Below, piece by piece: positions 1 through 11,126 of a stretch of 64,000 nt of DNA; position 1 is the first letter of the stretch, and each line of letters begins with the position of its first letter. The notes under the pieces were generated by a model. The model had not been told where the DNA came from. It worked only from the letters and a program-made list of their open reading frames with translations, and did not search any database. Made by a program: the position numbers and the translations under genes. Source of the DNA: Talpa occidentalis. Lineage: Eukaryota; Chordata; Mammalia; Eulipotyphla; Talpidae. The DNA is taken from NCBI RefSeq assembly GCF_014898055.3, contig NW_023602073.1, positions 88,640,678 through 88,704,677 of the forward strand, in the 5' to 3' direction.

Positions 1-453
1 CAGTACAGCAGTTAGCATTCTATATTAAAACTACCCATTTAAGAATTGGACTGAGAATCTCAGTTTCATTGTTGTCATGACATACTAAGCTATTGGTTAT
101 ATGGACCAATAATAAATAGACTTAATATATCTTTAGATCACCAAGTGTTCTAGGTTGGGGAAGGCTGGAAGTCCTACAATGTAGGGAAACCCTTCAATTC
201 TCTTTCACAAGAAGTCCCTTACTGACTTTAAATAAATTTTAAAATTTTCACGTTAATATTAGATAAATTATAAGATTCTTGAGCAAAAACACTGAATTTG
301 AATAACAAAATACTTGTAAGTATTAAATGAGTATTTATTTGTTAAATACTATAAAAATGACATTGTAATCTTTTTTTTTTACTCATGATTAGAGAAAATT
401 TTGAACTAATTCATCAGATATGAAAATAATATCTTATGTCATTTTGTTTATAG

Positions 454-584
454 GTCTCCATTACATTTACTGAATTTGGAAAAATGCAAAATATTTGCAA
501 CTTTCTTGTTGAAAAGCTAGATAGCTCTGTTGTCATCAGCCAACCCCAGTTCTATCATACTACAGGTGCTATTGAGAATCTTCG
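454..584 (+). CDS. IRAK1BP1: IRAK1BP1 internal coding exon (penultimate)
   Basis: The exon follows a TTTATAG acceptor at 447-453 and ends in CG before a GTAAGT donor at 585-590. It reads 43 codons from phase 0 and leaves two bases that join the next exon to give Arg. The peptide includes QNICNFLVEKLDSSVVIS and QPQFYHTTGAIENL, which I recognise as IRAK1BP1 (SIMPL family). The protein binds IRAK1 and modulates TNF/IL-1 driven NF-kB (p65) signalling in cytoplasm and nucleus. Earlier exons lie outside the window. Confidence 0.93.
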
Positions 585-690
585 GTAAGTTAAGCACATA
601 TTTAATTCAATTACCAATTACTAAACAAAATTATAATGTGTTACAGTTCATTAAATGTCACATTAATAATCTCTGCATTTAATTCCAAAG

Positions 691-961
691 ACGGCAAGCC
701 TGTCTTGTTGCTGTTGAGAATGCATGGCGCAAAGCTCAAGAAGTTTGTAACCTTGTTGGCCAAACCCTAGGAAAACCTTTATTAATCAAGGAAGAAGAAA
801 CAAAAGAGTGGGAAGGCCAAATAGAAGATCACCCATCATCCAGACTCTCAAGTTCATTAACTATACAACAAAAAATTAAAAGTGCAACAATACATGCTGC
901 TTCTAAAGTATTTGTAACTTTTGAAGTAAAGGGGAAAGACAAGAAAAAAAAACATCTCTGA
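691..961 (+). CDS. IRAK1BP1: IRAK1BP1 terminal coding exon
   Basis: The acceptor is CCAAAG at 685-690. The first base completes the split Arg codon, then 89 codons run to TGA at 959-961. The peptide starts RQACLVAVENAWRKAQEV, passes through GKPLLIKEEETKEWEG and ends in a lysine-rich tail KGKDKKKKHL. The basic tail would suit nuclear localisation. With the previous exon this gives 133 C-terminal residues, about half of the roughly 260-residue mammalian protein. The frame is intact, so the gene looks functional here. Confidence 0.94.
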
Positions 962-1175
962 CATTCTAAACAATATGTTGTGTTTGTATCTTTTTTTCTA
1001 TTTTTATACATTTTATGTTTCCTTTTATTCCTCAGTATTTATACTGTATAGTACATATGGTTCCTTCCTCTAATCTGTCAAACCTGGAATATAGTCCCAC
1101 AGAATACTTATGATTACTGGCTATTTTCAAAAACTTACCCTGGGAAATAAATATGTTTGCACACTTTCTTAATGA
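962..1175 (+). other. IRAK1BP1: IRAK1BP1 3' UTR (probable extent)
   Basis: AT-rich sequence directly after the IRAK1BP1 stop, with an AATAAA hexamer at 1146-1151. The end is inferred from that hexamer, and a longer UTR cannot be excluded. The 60-codon ORF on the other strand here is a chance reading of this exon and UTR. Confidence 0.5.
1146..1151 (+). terminator. Candidate polyadenylation signal of IRAK1BP1
   Basis: First canonical AATAAA on the + strand after the stop, 185 bases downstream. The sequence after it (TATGTTTGC...) is T-rich, as a downstream element would be. Usage is inferred. Confidence 0.5.
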
Positions 1176-1769
1176 CAATTCATAGAAGTGTATGTGTATC
1201 TAATTTTTATATTTCTACTACAGAAAAAAATATTGACAAGGTATTGACATGATTCTTAACATTACTGAAAATAATGATGAGCAGTGCCTAACTTCTGATA
1301 AAAAGGTAATGAGATATAGAGGAAAATATTTTGAGGCCAAAAATAAAAGACCAGACTCTTTTCATCAGAATTCCTTTGATTATACACACCACTGTCCACT
1401 ATAGATATAATGCAAGCTACAATGTATTATAATCTAATAAGATACATTAAAAAGTAAAAGATTAATAAGAAATAGTTTAAACTAATTTTAATAACATTTT
1501 ATTTAACCTTGTATGTCTAAAATATTATCACTGCAACATGTAATCAATATTTTAAAAATAATTTGAGATATTTTATATTCTTTTTTCTACTAAATATTCA
1601 AAATCCAGGTTTATTATATAATACAGCACATCTCAATTCAGATACCGAACTTTTAATCAAAATTTAAATATTCTGCATTTAATTCCAAATGTACAGTTGA
1701 AAAAAATATCCACACACCCAACTTGTTCCAAACATGCATAAACGATCTAGTAGCTAGATCAAGCATCTG
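1176..1769. other. Intergenic AT-rich stretch
   Basis: Beyond the probable IRAK1BP1 end I see no exon, RNA gene or recognisable repeat here. Confidence 0.5.
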
Positions 1770-1885
1770 TTTAATTAAAATTTTAAAAAATTTAAAATTC
1801 AGTTTCTTGGATGCACTAACCACATTTCTTCAAGTACTCAAGAGTGGCTATCATGTTAGTCAGTGCTATACACTGAGGTAATACT
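1770..1885 (-). mobile_element. hAT-Charlie type MER fragment (partial)
   Basis: The stretch reads like the half of the ancient nonautonomous hAT family whose consensus has an A/T-rich centre, then CACTARCCACATTTCAAGT, a CTCAA-GCCAC block and a terminal inverted repeat. Here I see TTAAAATTCAGTTTCTTGG, CTAACCACATTTCTTCAAGT, ACTCAAGAGTGGCTA and AGTCAGTGCT. The other half is missing or decayed. The orientation is only conventional. Confidence 0.55.
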
Positions 1886-2334
1886 GGTCCTTAAGGCTAT
1901 GAGATATAAAAGCAAGTGCATTTCATTGCCATCACACTACATAGAGTTCACAGGTGATCACAGGTTAAGATTTATGCAGTATAGACTTTCTGTTCCTCAT
2001 CATGTATCTAGGATTTTTTCCTAGGTATATTGAATATCTTGATACTCATATATTCCTGTCCTAAAACATACTCCACATACAGTTTCCATCCACATGTTTT
2101 TAAGTGGCACTGAAACAATTTACACATACCTTCTGCAGTGTTCTTAGCATAACAGTGTGGAAAAGGTAAGAAAAGTTTTAGAATCCAGCACTACTATATT
2201 TAAATGCTGACTTTACTTCTAGATTATAAACAATTTGATAAGGGAGATCTTAGATTTCTACTACACACATGTATTGCCAGACCCAGCATGTCTGGCTGAT
2301 ACAGGGCTGTCAAATATCTGCTGAGCAAATGTAC

Positions 2335-2515
2335 TAGTTTTATAACTTGGTAAGGCATTTTAGACTCTAAAACCTTCTCTTTCCTCATCAATGAATTAAA
2401 TGAGGCCTGTAGTACGTACCTTGCAGTGTTATAATAAGGATTACAATTGATAAATATAAGATTATAAGAATAATCCTGAGCATTACCTAGTAAATGGTAG
2501 CCATTATAGCAACTG
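2335..2515 (+). mobile_element. MIR fragment
   Basis: Matches the MIR layout: ACTTGGTAAGGCA..., CTCTTTCCTCATCAATGAAT, GTACGTACCTTGCAG, TAATAAGGATTACA and a final CCTAGTAAATGGTAGC. The 144-codon open frame on the opposite strand (2224-2658) runs through this old repeat and is not evidence of a gene. Confidence 0.6.
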
Positions 2516-2920
2516 CATTGTTTGATATCCTCAACCCTTCTAAAAGTTGTCTTTTCCAAATCGTCTATTAAGAGAAATTTTTGAATAGGCACATTAAAAA
2601 TAAAGTTATTGTAAAACCAGTTTATATATGTTGAATTTTTAGTTCTAAAAAGTGTCAAGTTATATACTAGCTTTTACTTACTCAGTTGGATAGAAAAGTA
2701 CAATTGGGGCTGAACCTTAGGAAAAAAAATTCATCTCAATGAAAATTTAATCATTTGGGTTGATTTTTCTGAGTCATACCATGATAATTTTGCTTCCATC
2801 TGGAAGAATTTGTCCTTTCATTTTTGCATGCTGTACCTTAAAAATGTTTTAATTTAGCAAACACATTTTAGAGCTTGCAGGAATTTTTAATGATGTTGCT
2901 TCTAAAAAAAGGAAACCTGG

Positions 2921-3172
2921 GGGCCTCCCCTGGTGGCGAAGCGGTTGAGCCCTGGGCTGCAAAGCTGCCCGCAGCCTCTGCAGCGCCATTTGGAGGGTCC
3001 CACATGGCGTGACAGACCTCTCCTGCCGCCCGCTGCTCACCTCAGCAGTGTATTTCTTCATCAGCCTGCCTGTTCTGTTCCCCGCTCTGTCTCTGGTGAA
3101 TTCTCTCACCCTCTGGTACTTCTGACTGTACCCAGTGATTGTATAAATAAATCTTTTTTTTTAAAAAAAAAA
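2921..3172 (+). mobile_element. tRNA-derived SINE, group Y
   Basis: Starts GGGCCTCCCCTGGTGGCG with an A-box-like stretch. It continues through the TCTCTGGTGAATTCTCTCACC body to TGTATAAATAAATC and a T/A tail. The B box is damaged (CGCCATTTGGAGGG). Flanks share an A-rich GGAAA-CCTG target duplication with one indel. Confidence 0.9.
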
Positions 3173-4697
3173 AGGAAATCCTGTAAAAGGACAGTCCTAC
3201 AATTTTATAGAATAGCTAAGAGAAGATATTCTTAAAACGATTTGGACTCGTATATGTATGGCATCCTGTGTGCTTGAGAGTAAGAGTATCTAAATTACTT
3301 GCCAGTTGATGGTAAATGGCATACCCTGGAGTCTCACAATAAATTACTTAGGGGACCTATGCCACAAGGCCAGCTGCAATAAATTTATATCAAACTTAAC
3401 ACTGACACAATTATACACAAACTTAACACAACACTGACAAAAAAACAGCATATTATAATTGCTTTTTCTGAAAGAAAAAAGCTATTTCTAATTAGAATAT
3501 TTGAAACAGACCACTACATTCTGCACTCTCTTTTAAAATGAAATACTATTAAAATAAGGTTTCTGAACATTATGGGTAAACTTTGGGGTTTTATCCTACA
3601 TACTAAAGATTACATTTTTTTAGTAGCAGTTCGCCTTTTATCAATATTCTTATTTGAGTTCAATGAAAATAAATAAGACCTGGAAAAATAATTTGTAACT
3701 TAAGATACTGTACCAAATATCTCTTAATTATTGTTAATTCTCCTCAAGAATGTAGGTGAAGGGAATTCCAGTTTTGTCAGACTTGTTGACAAAAATTTGA
3801 TCATGATGGATTTTTATGACCTACAAAAATAATAGAAATTATCAAGAATGGGAATTAACGTATGATTACATTACAGAATTACATGTGAGGAAAAAGCTTT
3901 ATTCATTCTAGAAAAAGAATACCATATAAATTCATTTAATTAAAATTCATTTAATTTAACATATATTTTCTCATTTTATGCATATGGTATTTACAGCCAA
4001 ATAGCTTCTATTCATAAAGATGTGGCCTAAGTTACTTTAAGAAGTTCATGTTGTCAAGACTGGAATTCACAGTGGTTGATGCAAGTCAAACACTGCTCTC
4101 AGGAAAAGGTAATAGATATCTCTCAAGAGGAATTATTTGTACTATTAAAAGAATAATGCCCTTTATAAACTGTTTATCAGGAAAATATTTGTTTCAGCTG
4201 TCTTCTACAGCTTTGACTGCACATTCCAATCAACCTTCTTACCAGGTAGCTTGTGGATGATCACCAATCCCAACTCAAAATGAACATACACTGACTTTGG
4301 TCTTCCAGTGTAAGTTAGTTCAATATAACAATTAAAAAAAAAAAAGATTGAGCAAAAAATATGTATTCACCACACAGGGTTTAAGATTTGTCAGGATTTC
4401 ATATGCTCAGTATAATTAACAAGATAATCTTAGAGAACCAAAAACTAAAATTAGTTTTCACACTAACAAATGAAAAGGGCAAAGGGCAGGAAAAGTGCCA
4501 AGGATCCTAAAATATACGTTAGTGACCTCGGAATTAAAAAACAATCCTCCAAATGCCATGTTACTTGCCATCTGGTGACAAAGGGGTATTTATGTGTATG
4601 TATTTTTTAAAATATAGAGATTCTCTGCTCCTTAACTTCCACACTTTTGGACAGTCAAAAATGGTGATCCCCTTAGCTATGTATTCCAGTAAAAATA
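3173..4697. other. Intergenic, nothing recognised
   Basis: AT-rich unique-looking DNA. The 70-codon + strand ORF at 4048-4260 has no recognisable motif and is within chance expectation. Confidence 0.5.
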
Positions 4698-4790
4698 CAC
4701 CTGTTCTGCTCCCTACACTGTTTCTGGTGAACCCTCTCACCACCCCCTCTCACCACCCCCTCCCTGGCACCTCTGCTCTGCATGCCACTT
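4698..4790 (+). mobile_element. SINE tail fragment, group O
   Basis: Only the body remains: CCTGTTCTGCTCCCTACACTG, TTTCTGGTGAACCCTCTCACC (with CACCCCCTCTCAC tandemly repeated) and CACCTCTGCTCTGCAT. The tRNA head is absent. It runs into a CA microsatellite where the A tail would be expected. Confidence 0.7.
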
Positions 4791-4792
4791 TT

Positions 4793-4795
<3 letters not shown>

Positions 4796-4834
<39 letters not shown>
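4796..4834 (+). repeat. (CA)n microsatellite
   Basis: About 19 uninterrupted AC units, directly following the SINE fragment. It probably grew from the decayed SINE tail. Confidence 0.97.
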
Positions 4835-4839
<5 letters not shown>

Positions 4840-6957
4840 TCAAAATTAAAGTATTCTCATTTCCAAGGTTTGAAATAAAGTTGGATATTCTTATATTTGT
4901 TAAATCCATTAAACTTTCTGGTTACTAGATAACTCTGGTCAGTTAATATCCCTATGCCAATAATTGTTTTTAGACCACATTTCATTCTCAAGAGATCTTG
5001 ATGCTTTTAAATTCATGGATTATACTATTATCTGAAAGATTATAAAAACATGTGTAGCTCTAACACACAGATACATAAATTATCAAAATAAAAGAACTCC
5101 TTTGCGATATCTCTGTTACTATCAATACCACAGTTTAAAGGACTGTCTCCTCTCTTTAAATTGGAAGCAATTATCCCTACTCTTAGCTCCTGGTCATTAA
5201 AATACTTATGTAAGATAAAACATGGATTTCATACTAAGTTGACTAAGAACTTAATATGAATCTTATAGACAGTGGTGAATCTTATAAGACATTTGCAGAT
5301 TTCCTTTATCTTGACAATATCTTGCTTCATAGTATATTTTGGAAATGGTATGTGCAAATCAGGACTCAGATTAGGGCTCAAAAAGCAAAATCTGAAAGAA
5401 AATTTATATCATACCCTACCTTGTCTTTAATAACTGGTGCTTCTTGTGAGTGATCCATGCCTTGATTCTCTGGTATGATCATTTAAAGCAATTCCAATAG
5501 TCAGAAAGCTTAAAACAACATGGCATAATGGCATTATGTGCATTAACATATGACAAGCAAATGACATTTATTGTTACATGTCCAGCTATCATCACTGAAA
5601 AGGGGATTCATCTTTAATCTACCCATATTGAGTTTATCTGCATGAAACAAAAATATTAAAATACATAAACATACACTCTATTATACCCAGTAAATTTTCA
5701 GTTGTCCATGAAATAAAAAGCCAGTACTTCAGATTATTTTATCATAAAACTATAATATTTTAATCAAAAATATGCAATTTGGCTACATAACAATTTTCTG
5801 CATTTCTATTATAATTTCATTATTCCTTATAGCCAATTTCTTTCCTCTATACAGGATCCTTTTTTCATTTAGGACATGTTTAAAAGGAATCTAAGTCAGA
5901 TAAAACTTACAGTTTAGAAAAACAATTTAGGAGCACACTTTTTTAAAAAAGTGAAACATGTATTATGAGTCAGTCACTACTGGAAAACTTTGGAGCTTTT
6001 CTCCCTATATGGTCTATTCTAGGTGTTTTTCCAACTCAGTAAAAATAGGTGTTTTTCCAGTTCAGTTTTGCTAAACTAAATAAGCTACTAATTTTTATTT
6101 CTTGAAAATTAGTTAGACACATTACCATGTCATTAGGTTTCTTTCCAGGTGAAACTACTCTTCTTAAACTTCTCTCCCCTGACTTAAGGATCTACTTGTC
6201 CATAAAATTTGGATTCATTTAACAGGTGACTTATATTTGTATACCCAGATAGAAGTCACTTGATAGATGTAATAAAAATTGCTTAGTTAAAGAGAAATCT
6301 TAGACTTTTAGAAAAGCTTTCTTCACTGGGAATAGATGATCCTTTCTTAACAGGGGATTTGAAATTTCTGAGATTCATTTAATCCATAGTTTCTATGTTA
6401 AAAAGTAAAAGTTTAGATGCTGGCTCTAAGAATGTTAATTTTATTTGTGTAGACTACAGAGAGAGAAGAGATTAAAATACTGAAATGGCCCAATTACATT
6501 GAACTTTTTTGCTGAGTTGGACTATTCTTATTCTGGTAACTAAGACAGCACTTATGGTTGGTCAGTGTTCAGCAGTGCCTACATTATTACTGCAGTGTGT
6601 ACATCTATCAAAAGAAGGGCAGAAAATCAATGTGAAATAATGTTAAAAATCACCATCAGCTGACTTCTCCAACTGTGAACAGTCTAATGGGTTGAATATG
6701 CCAGTGAGTCATCTCCCTTTCAACTCCTTTCCCAGCATTGTTTGTTAATCTTGAATTACATGCAATCTGTGAGCAGAAGAGGACCACAGAGTAGATTTGA
6801 GCCCACCTTATACCTTATCCCAAATCTTCTACATTTTTGATAAGTGATCAGCCAGTTTTTGGGATTAGAGCACTGACAAAAAGTAATTTTAAAAAATCGC
6901 ATGAATAGTGAATCTCGGAATTAGAAAAAAATGAAAAAAGGAGGAAATACATATTTA
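4835..6957. other. Intergenic, nothing recognised
   Basis: About 2.1 kb of AT-rich DNA. I see no exon-like conservation, RNA gene or clear repeat. Short ORFs here (for example 5256-5453) look random. Confidence 0.5.
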
Positions 6958-7218
6958 GGGGCCTCCCTGGTGTATAAGGGGTTAAGACACAACCTATGAA
7001 GCTGTCCGCAGCCTCTGCAGCATGAGTTCAATCCCTGGCTGGCTAGGGAGCACCCCACATGGTGCGGCAGACCTCTCCTGACTTGCCAGCACTGCTCCCC
7101 TCAGCAGTGTACTTCGATCTGCCTGTTCTGTTCCCCACTCTGTCTCTGGTGAATCCTCTCACCCCCCACACCTCTGGCCTGTACCCCAGTTCTTGTATGC
7201 ATAAATAAATCTTTAAAA
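6958..7218 (+). mobile_element. tRNA-derived SINE, group O
   Basis: Full-length copy: GGGGCCTCCCTGGTG head, GAGTTCAATCCC B box, TCTCTGGTGAATCCTCTCACC body and CAGTTCTTGTATGCATAAAT end. It is bracketed by an exact 16-bp target duplication GAAATACATATTTAGG at 6944-6959 and 7219-7234. Confidence 0.95.
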
Positions 7219-7234
7219 GAAATACATATTTAGG

Positions 7235-7605
7235 AGGAGGAAAACTACTGATTTAAGAAGGGAAAGCAGGGAAATAATGGATTTGGCCTGATGGTTAGCA
7301 CTGTTTTCTTTCCATAAAACATCAAGATTTTAACCTAGCTTCTCTTGGCAAATTCATTGTATGTATGTGTGTGTTATAAAGTAGTTCAAGGATCCCACTG
7401 AATGAAAGCATAATTCAAGAGACATGTGTTTAAATGCTTTTTCACTTCTTCACTCCAAGCCAAATGCTGGGTTTAAAAGCATGAAAAAAGGAGACAAGTT
7501 TCACAAATTTAAATCTAAACATCAGTGTCGAATCCCACATTTCAGTATCTTTGAGGACATTAAAAATAATAATTTACTCCATAAACAATAAAAAGTGGTA
7601 CAGAG
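7235..7605. other. Intergenic, nothing recognised
   Basis: Purine-rich and AT-rich DNA between two SINEs, with no supportable feature. Confidence 0.5.
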
Positions 7606-7870
7606 TGGCCTCCCTGGTGGTGCAGGGGTTAAAGACAGCGCTATCAAGCTATCTCCATCCACTGTAGCATGAGTTTGATCCCCCACCAGGGTGCAACCCA
7701 CATCGTGCAGCAGACCTCTCCTGTCTCACCCACTATTCCCCTCAGCAGTGTATTTCAGTGGATCTGCCTGTTCTGCTCCCCACTCTCTCTGGTGAATCCT
7801 TTCACACACATCCCCAGCTCTGGCTTATACCCCAGTTCTTGTATGCATAAATAAAAAAAACTTTAAAAAA
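7606..7870 (+). mobile_element. tRNA-derived SINE, group O with variant head
   Basis: The head reads GGTTAAAGACAGCGCTATCA, a variant shared with the copy at 38,492. B box GAGTTTGATCCC; end CAGTTCTTGTATGCATAAAT. Target duplication AAAAGTGGTA at 7591-7600 and 7871-7880. Confidence 0.94.
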
Positions 7871-7880
7871 AAAAGTGGTA

Positions 7881-8819
7881 GAGGCTGAGATGAAGTCTGG
7901 GGGTAGGGGGTGTCCTGTGAATAAATTATATTACTTATATAATATAGTAATTTATGACTCTTATTTAGATCCTGATTAAAACAAACTAATAAAAAAATGG
8001 GGGACTTGGTAATTTGAATACATCAAACAGATGTTTGATAGTCACAATATGGTGGTTTAAAATGGCATCTTTCCATTATAGTGTTACTGATAAGAACATA
8101 GGAGAGGGTTAGAAGGGAAAAAACCAAAAGACTCGGTGGTTCACAAAGAATTGCAGTATCTGAAAGGCTTTCTTGACATTTGTAAGAGTGATACTAAGGA
8201 TGAGCCATAGAATTTCATGGGAAAGGCAAGTTGCGGGGTTATCATGGGGAAGCAGTGGAGTTAGTTAGGGTGACATGCAAGCTCCATGAGAGGGGATGGG
8301 GGCATGTTTGGAAGAGGGAGAAGGCGCTTATCAGATCACAAAAGGAGTAAGAAGTGGATTCTGGTTTTTCTCTGCATAAAAAAGTGATAGATTATCCAGA
8401 ATATAAAGTACTACTTTGTGCCTAGCACAATCCTGGGCATTACAGAATATTCAAAAGAAATACAAATTCCATAACTTAGTTCAGAAATCAGCATCTGGCA
8501 CAGAACGGTCTGAACGATATTTCTGGAAAGAAGTTAGCTTGGTAATAACATGTGACAGAAAAATCCATTTCCGGCAGTCGCAGTCAACGTGCACTGTTTA
8601 AAGAATTGTAAATATACAAATTAGACCCAGGTTGTGTAATGTAATAGCTATAAAATACCTAAAGAAATTGGAAAATGAGTTGTAACAGAGATAAGAACAT
8701 ATTAACCATAAGAATGATAAAAGTGGAAATGACAAAACCAAACCAAAAATGACGTCGAGGACGAAAGACACTTAGCCTACCCCAGGCCCAAAATAGAGCA
8801 GTAAAATTACACATGTGTT
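7881..8819. other. Intergenic, nothing recognised
   Basis: Unique-looking DNA leading into the GC-rich block. The 61-codon ORF at 8416-8601 has no recognisable motif. Confidence 0.5.
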
Positions 8820-8823
8820 TCCT

Positions 8824-8870
8824 CCCCTCCCCCAGCACCCCCCCCCCCCGCCATCACCCCCCCACCCCCG
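8824..8870 (-). promoter_or_regulatory. Potential G-quadruplex tract
   Basis: Plus-strand C runs separated by one to six bases (CCCC, CCCCC, a 12-base C run, CCCCCCC, CCCCC) give more than four G runs on the - strand with short loops. It sits at the edge of the CpG-rich block, a common place for such tracts near promoters. Confidence 0.6.
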
Positions 8871-9427
8871 GCCAAATACCTTAAGACGTAAATACCTAGA
8901 ATGAGGTCAGGCGAGGGAAGAGGCGCGGGTTGGCCCGGCCTCACCCTCAGTTCTGTCACCTGCCAAGCAGGCGGGTGCCCAGGCCCCTGCCTGGCTGCTG
9001 TCTCCACTCGGGGTCCCGCGCTCCAGCCCGGACAGTCCTGGCCGGGGCCGGGATCCGAGCTCCAGGAGGAGGGCGCGTCCTGGGCGTGGACCGGGGCTGG
9101 AGGGTGAGGGTGAAGGGTCCCGGGATTTGCCCAGCGGAACCGCAACACGGTCTCCGCACCCCCTCATCTATTCATTTTCAGTTGGGGCTCCAGCGGCGGC
9201 TGTGGAGGACAGTGGCAAAAGTCTCCTCCTCGGATCGGGGTTGGACCCTGGGGCCCTCGCCCCCCACTGCTTCGCACCTCCAGGCGCTGGGCTCGGGCGC
9301 GCCGCCCGCGGGGCCTTAATGCCACAAATCGCAGCTTCCCCGGGTCTGAATGCTCACTTTTTCTGCCTACTGGGTCTTCTGGACCAGATTCACCCGGCCC
9401 TATATGGAGTCTGCTGCGGTCCACCAG

Positions 9428-9442
9428 AGCGCCATCTGGTGC
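9428..9442 (-). promoter_or_regulatory. CTCF-like binding motif
   Basis: The - strand reads GCACCAGATGGCGCT, which fits the CTCF core CCASYAGRKGGCRS at every position except the first C. A partial forward-oriented match (CCACCAGAGCGCC) overlaps it at 9421-9433. Occupancy is inferred, not shown. Confidence 0.55.
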
Positions 9443-9959
9443 TAGAAACAGCACCCCTAGGGGATGGCACTTCACCCCTAGACCCGTGAGTGCCAAGGGT
9501 CAGGATTGCCTTTGAGGTCCCGGCCCTGCTGCTCTCCCGCTGCCAAAAAGCACAACGTTTGCCCCCTTGACCCCGCCTTCCCCTCAGACCCCTGTTCCGT
9601 TCCAAATGCTACTGCCTGACACCAGGCAACCTCTTCTTAACACCCTACTCCATTCTCAAAATCAGATCCCCCCCAAGTTCCCGCCAGGACGAAGCGAGGT
9701 AACTCAAACGAACTTTGAATTCTTCCCAGATGAAAACCTTTTGGGAGTTCCTGAGAACCAGCAGTTTGGAAGCCAACACCCTCTGGGTGATTTCAAGTTT
9801 TCAAGATCTGCCCCCTGGGCTTTCTGCACTCTCACCTCCCAGGCTCTAGGAGAATTGAAAGGACTTCCCTCTCTTGGATGTTCCTGGCCCCTAGGGCCTC
9901 CCAGGCTTGTCTGGCTCATTTATTCATCTTTCAACTGAAAACAGTTCTGCCATCATATC

Positions 9960-10065
9960 CTCCCTGAAGGCCATCCCAACAACTGCATGTTTCTCTCCAT
10001 TGTAGCAATGATCACTTCTCCTGCTAAGTACTTACCTGTTTCTTCCCATTCTACACCCACTAATA
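9960..10065 (+). mobile_element. Possible L2 3' fragment
   Basis: CTCCCTGAAGGCCATCCCAA and the following pyrimidine-rich TTTCTCTCCATTGTAGCAAT resemble the L2 3' region (TGAAGCCTTCCCTGA... TGTCTGTCTCC). The match is weak. Confidence 0.4.
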
Positions 10066-10129
10066 TATCACCTGGCCCTTTGTAACCAGGCAGAGTTAAG
10101 AGGGTATTATGAATGATTTAATATGACTA

Positions 10130-10240
10130 CCAAGTAAAGTAGTTTCTATTATCCCCACCATACACAAGCTGTATAGGGTAAGTGAATTGAAGAAATTTGT
10201 CAAATCTCACATGGCCAGAATGCAGAAAATATGATGAGGG
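10130..10240 (+). mobile_element. MIR fragment
   Basis: TTTCTATTATCCCCACCATA, GGGTAAGTGAATTGAAGAAA and TTTGTCAAATCTCACATGGC follow the MIR core (ATTATCCCCATTTTACAG ... AAGTNACTTGCCCAAGGTCAC). Confidence 0.55.
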
Positions 10241-10261
10241 TCACAATCACCGTATTTATTT

Positions 10262-11006
10262 TATTTTTTTTTAAAGATAGATTTATTTATCCATACAAGC
10301 ACCGGGTACAGTCAGAAGTGCGAGAGGGTGAGAGAATTCACCAGAACCAGAGCTGAGAACAGAACAGGCAGACTGATGAAATACACTGCTGGGAGGAGCA
10401 GCGGGCACGGCAGGAGAGGTCTGAGGCCATGTGGGACACTCGCCGGTGGCTGGGATCCAACCGGCACTGCAGAGGCTGCGGGTGTTGTGCCCGTGATCAG
10501 CAGACTCAGCGAGCATAGCCTCCAAGAACCCAAAGACAGCCGATGCAAACACAAAAGGGAGAGTTTATTACAAACTCGAGTTCGGGCTCACGGCACCTAC
10601 TAACGCAGCAGCAGATATCGAGAGCCCCAAACAAAGGAAGCAAGGGTTTTTTTATAGGGTTAAATCATGCTGGCAGTTACTCATTGGCTACAAGGATGCA
10701 TTCTTCAACTTTGCCCGGCTATCATTCTAAGCTGACTGGCCAGGCCAAAATGCAGCTCCAGCCTGCAGCTCCAATTACGGCAAGTTCGCCCTCATTGGTG
10801 ACTGGAGGGCGAGGGTGGAGTGAGGGTCAAAACTGTCTAAACTATCTCTGGAATGCAGTCATCATTCCCGGCACAGCAAAACCTAAAATTCTAAAATGGC
10901 AGTTACACACAAAATGACAAAGCAATGGCTAAGAATACTTATGCTTGGTTCCACAGCGGGCAGCTTCACAGCCCAGTGCTCAACTGTTGGGCCACCAGGG
11001 GAGGCC
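10262..11006 (-). mobile_element. tRNA-derived SINE, group Y, interrupted by an LTR
   Basis: The body and tail lie at about 10,262-10,482. The tRNA head continues at 10,956-11,006 after the inserted LTR. Together they make one full-length copy ending GCCACCAGGGGAGGCC. Short flanking repeats CACCGTATTT / CACCATATTT look like its target duplication. Confidence 0.9.
10483..10955 (-). mobile_element. Solo LTR nested in a SINE
   Basis: A 473-bp TG...CA element inserted in the SINE, with the 5-bp duplication GCGGG at 10,478-10,482 and 10,956-10,960. On the - strand it runs from TGTGGAACCAAGC to GGGCACAACA and contains an AATAAA (10,564-10,569 on +). There is no internal retroviral region, so it is a solo LTR left by recombination. 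The class is not certain. Confidence 0.88.
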
Positions 11007-11126
11007 TGCACCATATTTTTAAAAACTCACCTTCTAAGTGATCACCCTGTGAGCCAGGGTTATGAATCACTGTTCTGACCTGTGAGTTCTTTTCGAACAT
11101 GTGGCCACCTAGAGACCTAGTTCAGT

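Larger units (their letters stand above)
8820..9560. promoter_or_regulatory. CpG-rich block (CpG-island-like) between the convergent genes
   Basis: This is the only strongly GC-rich stretch in an otherwise AT-rich window. CpG is frequent, with roughly 35 by eye between 8,885 and 9,330, including GGCGCGGG, GCGCGTCC and CGGGCGCGCCGCCCGCGG. It contains a C-rich run at its left edge and a CTCF-like motif near its right edge. It lies about 8 kb from each gene end, so it is not the promoter of either gene in the window. It could be an unannotated promoter, an enhancer or an insulator. The 60 to 130-codon ORFs in nearly every frame come from the scarcity of stop codons in GC-rich DNA. Confidence 0.75.

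Noticed and set aside
2224..2658. 144-codon ORF on the - strand
   Set aside because: It runs through a MIR fragment, has no recognisable domain, and lies in intergenic AT-rich DNA. No splice or promoter evidence.
8807..9938. Overlapping ORFs of 60-130 codons in most frames
   Set aside because: Explained by high GC content and few stop codons. Several frames on both strands are open together, which is not expected of one real gene.
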